Assembly (NCBI GenBank): GCA_002633025.1
Contig: NMRB01002298.1
Location: forward strand, 10,205 to 74,204
Direction of reading: 5' to 3'
DNA from: Notospermus geniculatus
Lineage: Eukaryota > Nemertea > Pilidiophora > Heteronemertea > Lineidae
Length of the DNA stretch: 64,000 nt
The notes under the pieces were generated by a model. It had not been told where the DNA came from and did no database searches. It saw only the letters and a program-made list of their open reading frames with translations. Below are positions 41,301 to 53,300 of this stretch, piece after piece (position 1 is the stretch's first letter; every line of letters starts with the position of its first letter). The translations under genes and the position numbers were made by a program.

Positions 41301-44300
41301 CCATTCCAGTGGGTGATCTGTATTGGATGGAACAGCCGACTCGATGTGCTGTGTTGGTGTTTGAGCACCCTCCCGTGTCTTATCATACAACTGTGGCAGT
41401 CACTAATGCTTCTTGTCATTATTTTCAGACCCTGACAAAAGATTCATCAGAAATCCATCGCATGGTCAACAAGCCGTCGTTCGAGGTGCACAATAAGGTG
41501 AGTAGGCCTAGTCAAGTGAGGAACAGTAGACGCAGCCATGCGCCTGGTCGCTGAATTATTTTTCCTGAACCTTTCGTGAATGTACACTGTACGTTTTGTA
41601 GTTACTGTTATAGACGCGAGAGGGACATTTCTTCACGAGTAGAAATGCTTTTTCAGCGCGCATGGGGGTTGATTATGTCGTGGGGGTAAGGTTTAGGGAT
41701 GGGGGTAGAGTTATAGGTAGGATTAGGGCTAGAAAAGAAAAGGTTATGGTCAGGGTCAGTATTATGTGGATATTATATTAGATTTATTAAATAAGACCTG
41801 GATTCAACCCTATCGCTGCCAGCTGCCTCGGTAGCTCAGTCGGCTAGAGCCTAATAATCCACGGCAATAATCCACAGGTCCCTGGTTCGACTCTCGACTT
41901 GGGCGAGATTTTTTTCACCCCTCCTCCTCTCTCATGTTTTCCTTTTTACTGAAAATACTCTAAGTCCGAAGAAAATTCACGAAAGGTTTGGGGGAAAAAA
42001 GTTCGCCGCCTGGTCTTGCATCGTTGATGATAGCTTGACTCTTACCAGATCAATGTGGCTGCCACCAGTGGCGATAGAATCAATGAAGTTGCCACTCGAT
42101 GGAGTGTTTGAATTGATGGGCCTATAGTCCCTTTAATCATCCTCAGTTATGACAACAATGCAGTTTGATTTAGCGCAAGTGTTCAGCAGTCATTACTAGG
42201 CGTGGATCCAAGGGGGGGCGCACCCGCCACACGCCCCCTTTCGGCCAACAAGTCTGTAAAATCGACCGTGAAATTATGAAATTTGGAGCAAGTCATTGAA
42301 ATTCACCACAGATTTCAATGTTTCTAGCACAGTGCACCCCCTCTTTCCCGAAATCCTGGATCCGTCCCTGATTACGTCTGTTCATGACCATCAAAATGTC
42401 TGATTTCAGCTCGGTCTTGAAGTGAAGCTGAGGTTGCCATCAGAGATAAAGGTACGTAAGAACAAGTATTATCAAATTTGTTGTTTGTTTTGATGGTGAT
42501 GTTCATGATGACCTATTTCCGTAGAATGTCTGTATTTCGTCGAACTTTTCTGCTTTTAGTTTATAGTTGAGAGATTGAAATTTCTAATTGTGTAGTTTAC
42601 TATACTTGTATGATAGAACTTCTGTTGTGCTTGTAGCCTGTAGATTACTACATGTCTGTGGTGATATGATAGAGGTGTTATGCTGTTTGCATAGGTTTCT
42701 ATAGAGCTTGTGCAGTGGCTCACTCATTATGACGTCACTTTTGACCGGCGCTCCAACATGCTGACGTCGACGACAAAGTGCGCCACGTGTAGATCGCGTC
42801 ATGGTATGAAGACGCACACACTCCACTTGCACTGACGACAAACTGCACCATGTGGGTTGCCGACGTCATTTGACGTCAATTTGACCGTCAGTATGGCGGA
42901 TTTTTTCGTGATGACGTCATCTGCACAAGCTCTATTTCAGTGAATTTTATGAGTCGTATTTCTAACTTAAAGGTCACAATGGAGGAAGATGTTCAGGTTG
43001 AAATTACATGTATTTTGCAAGAACATGACAGAGTTACAGAACTGTTTGGGCAACGAATACTCACGCATGATACATACTGCTTCTTTAACCCTTTCGTGCC
43101 CGGATTAATTTGAAAAGTGTACATTGTGTATGAATTTCTCATGTGTTTACGAAAACGTGCCTAGCTCCCAAAATTTCAACCCAAACTGGTGCCAAGCCAC
43201 TCATTCTGGAGGCAACTAAATGGGGCACGACCTCATGCACGTTTGCTCGTTCCAAAATGTCTTTGAGAAATACAGGCCAGAGCCGAAGATGCAAGTTGTG
43301 AGGAAATAGTCGCATTCGGCCTACGTTTTCGTCAGGTTGCCAATCTTTAAATGTCTATATCTCGATAACTGTTGCTCCTACACATCTGAAAATTGGTCAA
43401 AATGAAGCTATGTTTTTCTCCTCTTTCTTTTGGCGCTAGTTGCGTCGTCGTAGCTGCTTCCGTTCCGGAAATATTAGCCATTTTGTCACAGCAAGTCAGA
43501 TTTGCACTTTGGAGTCTGTCAATCTGCACCCCGGGACAAACGTTTAAATGCAATTTTAGCCAGATTTCTTCAAATGGAGCAAAATCGCGTATTGAGATGG
43601 GNNNNNNNNNNNNNNNNNNNNNNNNNNNNNNNNNGGGGGTAATCTCGCATTAAAACGTATGCAAAGCAGACATCAATCGGTCTATTGGTTACGATTCTAG
43701 GTCAATTTGAATGTGCGAGGGTGTGTGGTACAGGCCAAACTCGCCAAACGGCGAGATCCGTCTCGAAAGGGTTAACTGGATTGAGTTTTGTGTTGCCGGA
43801 TACGATCTCGAATGTGTGCGATGATTTCATGCATGTCATGTGACCTGCTTGTCCAACCTCTTTCAGAATGGCGTCACTAAGTTGGACTGTTACCAGACGC
43901 AGTGTCTGCCGATATCCACGCATCTGTTTGTACCTTGTTACGACTATCATAATGAACAGGTGCTCCTGTTGATGATTTTTAACTTTACAACCAAAAGATG
44001 TCACTCTGTGCTGGTGGATATCCTGTCCTGGCCACTTATTATATAGCGCCTCGGCCATAACCGACGAGCTCAAAACCTAAGAACTGCGCATTCGCCAACA
44101 AACCTTACACAAACAGAACACAGTCCTAGGCTTAGCAAAAAAATTCCCTGTTTCTGGTCATTTGGAATTTTCCAACCGACCCTCAAAAAATTCTGACTGG
44201 CCAGGAAACAAAATTTTAAAAAATCCTGGCCGTCTGACCCTCGATTTTTGGAAATCGCCGATGACAAGAAACACACAATTTATTTTGCTAGGCCCTATGC

Positions 44301-47300
44301 CGTGGCAGAGAGCTGGATGGAACGACACCGTAAATTACCTTACCAGTACTCCTTGCGACCCCATGCAGTCTAGTTTCTGATATCCCACCACAAAGAGTGA
44401 CATCTTTTGACCACTTTGCATGTTTCCTAACACTTTTGCATGCTGCATGATGTTTCTGTTGTCTGCAGTGTTGATAAACAAGGAGGTGTTGTGGTTCGGG
44501 CCTCCGACTAGCGGTCAGAGGGTCCCGGGTTCGAATCCCACTGGGCGTGAGACTTGGGCAAGTCTCTTTGCCTCACTGGCCTCTCTCCACCCAGGTGTAT
44601 AAATGGGTACCGGTCGGGAATGCTAGGATTGTAGCGCTGAATGAGCAGCTCATCTGAGTTCTACTGAAAGGTTTCAGGATAGACTGGGGTTAAAGTGTAA
44701 AGTCGGATGACACCTCTACCGTGGTTGATATCAGACTATAAACCCCAAACCCAAACTTTAACTTTTAACAAGGTTTTGTTTGTTTCTGTTGTCTGCAGTG
44801 TTGATAAACAAGGTTTTGCTTGTGATGTTCAGTTCATGACTGACAAATGTCTGTTTTGGAGCCATTGTATCTAACCCATCCTCCCATAGCAGGGCTTTGG
44901 TCTCCCTCCTCTTCATACGCTACTAGGATATGAAGAGGAGCGAGACCAAAGCCCTGCTATGGGAGGATGTGTCTAACCAGGTCTTTCATGTTAATGATTG
45001 TTTCTCGACAACATAACAACGTAACCAGTTGTTCCGAGGTTTGAAAACCAACCATATAACCACGTAGATAGAGAAAACGTTTCTGACATCTGATAAAAGT
45101 ACTGTAAACCATGAAATTTTCGCGTGCGTTTTATTTTCGCGATTTTTGCAGTCATGGGTCGAAACGCAAACTTAAACAGCGTGAAAATACAAACCCTAAT
45201 GCATTTTCCATTGAATTATGAAGGTAAACGTGGAAATTAGTCTTTGGGTTTTCAAAAATGATAAATTCGCCAACTTTTAGCATCGCGAAAATTTCACGGT
45301 TTACAGTATACAGACATACCCCGGTAGTCATGATGAATTACTGTGCATGATCACGTGGAGGGCCGGGCACAAACTGTGTATCACCAGGTTGAATTCAGAA
45401 CACCAGTTTTGCACATTTGGGTTGTGGTTTGGTTGCGGGAACACATCTCGATATGAAGAAAGGTATTAATTGATCTTTTGTTGGTTGTGGCGAGCAGACT
45501 CGTGGGAAATGCACCTGGAAAGTCGGTCGAATAGGGCGGTGAACTTGCACGAGGTACTGCAAGGAAGCTGTTCAGATGAAGGCGTTTTTGTGGAATGGGT
45601 CACTGGGGAACTTTATTGAGCTTGCAGACATGCACAATGATTAGTGAAGCATTGAAGGTGAAGGTTTTGGGATCTTTGTACCACCTGTTGGTAGTGGTCA
45701 CAGTTAACGATTTGACAAGATTAAACAGGTGCAGGAAACGCGGAATCTGCTTGGGTTGACGGCAACATTTGATGACCTGCTGACGCACCAGAGGGCAAAC
45801 ATTGCCATTGTTGTGAACTAGAAAATGGGAAGGTCTGATAGCTGCTGAGTCATGTACATTTGCTAAAAGATCGTGTCCTAGAGTTCTGCTGCATTGTGTT
45901 TGCAATACTCTACTACCGTAGTTGTCTTCAGATCTAACCATTGTCTTCAGATCTAACCATTGTCTTTCCTCTCCCATCTTCGATAATCGAAGGCCGATCT
46001 GCTCACCACTACGTTACATCGCACATCACCCTTCGAGAAATAGACCAGTCGGCGACGTATCTTGGCACGATGCCAACTTTACCGGGCGACCAATCATATT
46101 GCACTTTATATCGGGTCTTCAGCTACCACTCTTTGTACCACGATTCAAATTTTACAACACCGATTCTGATTGGCCTCTTCTTCTCGAGGCGGCAGATACG
46201 CCGTGGACCGGTCAATTTCTCGAAGGGTGATGTGCGGTGTAACGCAGTGGATAGCAGATCGGCCTTCGATCATCGAAGATGTTCCTCTCCCTGATAGGTT
46301 TACAAGAACAGCCTGGTTGACTGTGATCTGGACGTTGGATCTGATTACACGGATGAGGAGGATGAACCAGATAGCTCTGCTCTTGATGTGACTGATGGGT
46401 AAGTTCTTTCCCTCCAACTGACCCCTGGCCTAACATGAATAGATCACGATCACATGGGAGTCACTCGATCAGGTGCATATGTGGACTCTGAGTGAACTGT
46501 AGGCCTATTTTGACAACTGTCCATCATTGCTACTCTTCGTTAACCCTTGCTTCCACTGGTAATGATCGTCTGGCTCCAAACAAGGTGGCCAGTTACCAAA
46601 GAATATCCCAAAACTCCCTCACTGTGGGCCTAGGCAGTGTGCCAGGCTAATTTGGCAAAAAGATGCTTTGTTCATCTTCTTTAGTTAAGTGCAGATGGCA
46701 GCACTATACAGCACAACAGATTCAATATCCAACTTCAAATATGCAGCAAAAAAATATCTCGCACAAACTCTCCCTTCATAACATCTTCTTTACTCCAGGC
46801 TCGACGAAGTCGACGGTTTGAGTTTCCTGTCCAAGGCCTTAGCGAAGGCTGGTCATGCCGCCATGAGTGCCGGAGCGTTTGTGTTCGACGATGACGACAA
46901 GTCGTTTTATGACAAAGAGGACATGGAAAAACACAAGGCACATGTTCATGTAAGTGTTTAAATTGAGGTGAGATAGGGACAATACGGCGGCCGATATCTA
47001 GTCCGAAAGAAGCGATTGAAACACTCCAACAAGTGGGCCTAAGAATGCAGATACATGTAGGTGAACGTTGGTCTGTGGCCAGTGGGAATGTGTACATGTA
47101 GCCTGTTTTCAAACCACTTTTCATTGAGTTTTGCCCCTCATTTTGCAGATTGACGGTTTCGATCCCCTGCATAACTTGTCCCACAGGAAAGCCGGCCATT
47201 ACTTGGTGGCCCTCACACCTCCTAAGGTAAGGGTTGAAGAATAATGAGGTCTTGTGTTCAGGGCATACACTGTAGTTGTGTGCAGTTAAGTAGGGTTCAC

Positions 47301-50300
47301 TGGCGCATGGATCCAGTCCGTTTTCAGTCAGTTTGCCCCTGGTTTTCCGGATACAACGACGCAAAAGTCCATTTGATGTATTTTTTACAGACCTGAATCA
47401 GACAAAATCCGTGTGCCAATAAACCCCGCTTTAGGTTACAACTGATGAGTTATCTTGAAACACCAAGAGTTAAAATTGCTGTGCCTTTAGTCTCTCCACT
47501 CTCATGGGGCTTTGTCCGAAGGTGAAGTGTCTGGAGGCCTTGTTGTCTACCCATCTGCCGATCTGTCATCTGATGTTTCATTCTCTTACAGCACGACACC
47601 AACTACTGTGCCCTATTTGATGTGGAGGCTGTGGATGGAAGAAAAATCATCACCATGAGATCACCACTTCAGGTATGAGAGTGCAAGGGATCATCTCAAA
47701 ATTGCTTGATGCCCAGAGAGACGAAATTTTTTCATCTCTCTCTGGACCCCCTCCCCTCTAAGTCTAAATGACGAAAAAAGTCATGTGTCTGGCATCAACA
47801 CTTTTATTTCAGAATTACTTGGTGTTTCTATGGAGGACCAGTCGGGTACATGATAAAACATGATAATCTTCCTATATTGGAAGTTCTCTGGTTTCTTTCT
47901 TCTAATTTACACGTGATGCCAAAAGTTAAAAAAAAGATGAAATTTTGGTCAGGAAAGTGCCGAGCCTCTCCCCCCCCCCAGACGAAAACATTTTGTCAAG
48001 CAGTTTTGAGATGATCCCGAAAGACCTGTCACTGACCTCAACATTTCTAAGTTTTGGACTAATCTCAGTTGAATTCTACCGTATTTATGCGTATTTTAGC
48101 ACACTGCGCTTATATTCGACGTGTGCTAAAATTCGAATATAAGCACAGTGCGCTTAAATCTGGACAAAAAGTGATGTGGCCAATGATTCCAAAAAGTGTA
48201 TCCCGTACGGCCATAAGTGTTCTCATACAGTTTGCATCAAACATTCAATCGGCGAGTCCTGGCAGCGCGGGTCAGTTTGCCCATCGCGGACAACGATCAC
48301 CTTGGCACGTGCCGACAACCACGACCAACAGACTAATTATCTTTTGTATAGAATGGGCCGACGAAATCATTGGCCAGAAAAAGGCGCCACAGAAGCGGTT
48401 AAGTTCCAGAAAAAGTATAAGCACATGTGCTTATAATCGGGCGAAACGAAGGCGGGAAAAAGGCCTTAAAACAAGCGATTTTCGTTTATAAGCGCATGTG
48501 CTTAAATACACATAAATACGGTACATGTATAAGAAGCTCTTGCAACTCTCAATTCTTGGTTTCTCATCTTTCAGGTCAATAACAACCTTACCATCCCCAT
48601 CAACATCTATGTCAAGAGCGCCGAGCTGAGCAAACTCGGCATGAATCTGCCGATTGCCCGTGAGGAGTACACCAAGATAACCTCCCTAGAACCCAAGGAC
48701 GTCTACGACGTCCCTCTCTATATTGCCTACCAATGCAAACTGTTTGTCATGCCGGCCAGCATCGGGTAAGGGGAACTTTTAGATCGCAGAGACTTGGAAA
48801 ACTGAGAAATTTTAATCAGTATATCGCGGTCATGTTGTGTTAGGTTTAGATTCCACAGTAAACTTTAGTCTGTTATCCTCCGTGACAATACTAAAGTACG
48901 TTTAAATCATCTGGACCCCGACGGGCGTATGTCAGTCAAACCCCTAGTAACCGGACAGCAGTGAATTTAGGGTTTACTCTAAACGGTCCAATGCACATTG
49001 TTTTCTAACCAGCTCAACCTTGGTTCGAAATAGAACGGGCAACTTATGAATTAGGCCTTGATTCGAAATTGAACACGGGCATAGGCTGGAAGTGTCCTGT
49101 CAATAAAACGCATTTCAATAGCCAGACTTCACCAACAATACCTACCAAGGTCTGCCTGACAACCAAAGGGTCCTCCCATCGGGGTCCAGATGATTTAAAC
49201 GTACTATAGTGTTTGTGTGAGAGATGTAGCTTCATAGATCAACTCACTACCTAGTAGGATCGTCAAGGTCACCTACCGACCAATCAGCAGATGTTTGCCT
49301 CACTGTCTGCCTTCATGGCATCAACTAGTCGGCCGTAGATGATCACCAACCATGCTCGACGTACCACTTCCTTTTCCGTATTCAGTGCACATAGATTCAG
49401 TTTGTGACTAGGGATGTTGACCGCCTGGCCGTGTGGTAGCTCCCTTGGTACTTGTCACCGTACACGTAGAATCAGGAGAACATCAAGAGATGTTGATACC
49501 CTGAGCCTGTAGTAACCTCAGCACCCGTCATTCTAGATGATATTCCCCTGTGCCCTCTTTGATTATCGTCTGTGCGTTAGGCCACGCTTATTTTATTTGT
49601 TGGGTTACGGACCTGCCGACCCTAAAAAATCAGCACGTGAAAAAAAAAATTTCCCGCCCTGCCATTTTCAGCAGTCTTTTTTTCCCCGCCGGCCCCAACA
49701 AACAAGAAAACAATTTTTTTCCGTGCCGATCGTAAAATCCAGTTGAAAATCCGCAATTCCGCGTGGTCGCTAAAAAACTTCTGGTGTTTTACTACACACG
49801 CCCCACCCCATCGCTCCCAGCATGCCTTGCGCAGGAACGTGAACAGCCAAGATGGCTGACGGTGAAGCAGGCAGCGAAAGAGAATAATAAGTTGAATAAT
49901 AAAAGAAATAGAACAAGGAAGACCTTTTTTAGCCCGCTTGGCCGCAAGGCCCAGCAGGGCTTATGCTGTGGTTGGGGTCATTTAGTGGTGGTCTGTCGTG
50001 CGTCCGTACGGCGGTACGGCGGTACGGCGCTTCGTCCGTAAACTTTTGGTTTGTTAGCGCTCTAGCGCCTTTATTTTTTGACGAATCTTTTTGGTCTTCG
50101 GTGGGTCTATATATAGGCCTAAGATCTAGGTCGAGTTCGATTTTGAGCACGATTGGGTTCCTATTTTGGCCTCCAGGGGGCGTTTTGTGAAAAAATTCAA
50201 AGGGCTATATTTTGATAATGGTTTGAACTATCATGTTGAAACTTTGTACACATGTACCTCTAGGTTATAGCAACTTACAGACAAACTTTCGGTGAAATCT

Positions 50301-53300
50301 GATTCTTCACTTTGCCACTAGGGGGCCAAAACCAAAATCACTGAAAGTGCTATTTCTCCATAACCAAGAGATGAATTTTTGTCAAATTTTTTTCATGGGT
50401 ATATCTAATAAGGATACATAAGATATAGTACCCGAGTTTTTAATTTGACCTACTTTTCAAGGTCACAGAGGTCAAAGTTCACCTGAAATTACGAAATTGG
50501 TTATTTTTCTAATGGTTTGCATGTTCTTAGTCAAGAGATTAATATGGCAATTTGGCATGTTTGTACCTAAATGGCTTTTATGGGGTTGCTGATGATTCCC
50601 ACCACTGTGCTTCAAGCCAAGCGGGCACAGTGCCATTGGCACTATTTTTTCTCCCTGCCGTACTTGCATTCTGAGGTAAAAATCCGTAACCCAACAAATA
50701 AAATAAGCGTGGCCTAAATGACCTTTGACCCTGTGAAAGTCACCTCTGAAGTCTGTTTACAAGTGAAAATCAATGACTTGTGTATCCGTTAGAAATGCAG
50801 TGATGTGCTAGTCCACCTGAATCCCTATGAGGACCATACATGTAGCTCACTGCCTCAATAGGTGTCACTAGTGGTTAAAACTATTGAAATGAAAGTGACA
50901 TCCAGGTCCTGATCAATTTCCTGCGCAAAAGGCATCCATTGTATAGGACCTGGTTACGATGTGCTGCCATCTATCGTAGTTATAATCCCAACTGCCGTAA
51001 AACTGACACAGATGTTGAAGACAATGCCAACAAAATCATGCAAGAGTTACGACGAAATTGAAGGGGTCAAAGGTCATCACTGTATCCGTGTTGTACCATC
51101 CTCTAGTTAGAACCCAAACTCTTGAACATATCCTATTTTAAGTCTCTTCGGCAGCTATCAGTATAGTAGTGGTGTGAGCTGGCAGGATCTGAGCGTCGCC
51201 AAGGACAAGAGTCGACTGTATACATGTCTTCCAGATGAGCAGAGTACCAACCCCTTCAATAAGAACCCATTCAACTTCAAGGTGAGTATCTATTTAATAG
51301 ATCCCACTCGGCTGAATGATGGGAACCCGTGTAACTCTGTAGTGAGATAGTCAACAGAAATACTGCCAATTTCAAGCTGAGAATCATTTTAGGAGTTGAA
51401 AAGGTTGTACCAGGGTTCGTGCGCATCCTGGAATGTCATGGAATTTCGAGTTAACAAAATCCAGGCCTGGAAATCCTTAAAAATCAGCGAAATTACCACG
51501 ATGTCCTGGAATTGTCATGGAAAGGCGAGTCTCTTACAAAAAAGAAAACAAAATGTCAAAAGTAATTCTTTGTCAAGATGTGCTTAATCCCCACCCCCAG
51601 GTCTCTGACACCGCCCCCACATCAATTTCGCGGAGAGTCGGTATGGGAGAGACATGTATCTTGAAATTTTGTACTTTCCATGCTGCAGAGTGTCCTGGAA
51701 TTTTGCCATTCCTGCCCTGGAAAGTCCTGGAAATGTCATGGAAATTTGGGAGACAGGAGACGTACAAACCCTGTAATGAACACATAATCTGACAGTGATC
51801 TCTAACTGTGAGACCTGTATAGAACTACATCCTGACCATTACGGTGTGTTTTCTTTTCCAGGTGGTCCTAGAGAATGGCGTGTCGGCCCGTGGCTCACAC
51901 AATCTTCCCAAGCTGATTCCAAACTTCTCTCTTAACCTCCATCCACCCGTCATCCTCCATAACTACCTGCCGTATGATATACAGTTCTCACTAGAGGTAA
52001 GCGTCTTACCAAGTCAGCAGGCGCTTTCAACTGGGAACTATGGTCTCAGAATATATCAGGCCTTGATCACACAATATGCTTGATTTAGATCCGGGAATAC
52101 ACCTGACTGTGATCACTGGATCACAGAATACACCTGGCTGCAATCAGAATACACCTGGCTGTGATCACCAAATACACCTGGCTGTGATCTCTGAATACAC
52201 CTGGCTGTGATCACAGAATACATCGGGGCTCTTATTTCTGAATATACCTGGCTGTGATCTCTGAATACACCTGGCTGTGATCACAGAATACATCGGGGCT
52301 TTGATTTCTGAATATACCTGGCTGTGATCTTTGAATACACCTGGCTGTGATCACCAAATACACTTGGCCTGATCTCTGAATGCACTTGAGTGTGAGTCTT
52401 GAAATACAGTTGACAGAGCACAAAATTCACTGGACTGTGATGACACTGGTTTGAGGGATAGTTGCATTGGTTATTGATTCCTTTATTACAGAATTCTCCC
52501 TCCAGTAGCCTGACCCACGGAGAAAGCACCCCGCTGTATACGGCTGATCTTCATAGAGCACAAAAGTTACAAATCCAGGTATGTGTCTGTGATTTTGGTC
52601 TCCGTAATGGTCATGCTAAGATAGGATATGACATTGACTGAATTGGATGTTGCTACTCAGGTCGTAAGACAACTTGCTTCATGACCCGCCTCTGACATTG
52701 TCTTCTATTCCGTATTTCCCCAGCTCACGGAGTATCTTGGCAGTGATTGGTCAGGGAATATCGAACTTGGTTCTGACATGGACAACTTCAAGGCGATCAG
52801 TATGGAACCAGAAGAAAACGGGACCAACCATCAACTGAGTCTGAGTATCCATGCCAACCAAACCATCGCTATGGACTTGTTTATCTATTCTCCATATTGG
52901 ATTTTGAATAAGACGGGACTTCCGGTCCAACTGAGGGTGAGTTACCTTGGCAACCAAGATGTTCTGTCTCCTTGACAACTGGGCTGTATTAGATTGTTCC
53001 TTTGAAAATGGAGATGAAAACGGAGTCGTATCACAGGTTACCGAGTGCTGAATATGTTTTGATGATGTCGTTTCTCCTGCAGGGGTCCGGCTCCGACGTG
53101 GTCTTTGAAAACAACATCTCGTCAGATCCTCTTCTGTTCCGATACAAGAAGTACAAGAGGAAAAAGGTAACATATTATGGGATATAGAATTCACAAATCG
53201 TTCACAACTGCCCCCTTTTCTTTGCATGATGTTGTACGTCTTGTGTCGCTTACTGTGGCTGCATTGACGTTTTCATTGTTCTGAGCTCTGAAGATATACC

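Noticed and set aside
41824-41909. Functional tRNA gene
   Set aside because: Internal promoter boxes are good, but the anticodon arm and acceptor stem do not fold properly.
46735-47364. 209-codon open frame on the - strand
   Set aside because: It lies antisense to conserved VPS13 exons (46799-46949 and 47149-47226) and shows no domain; a by-product of coding sequence on the other strand.
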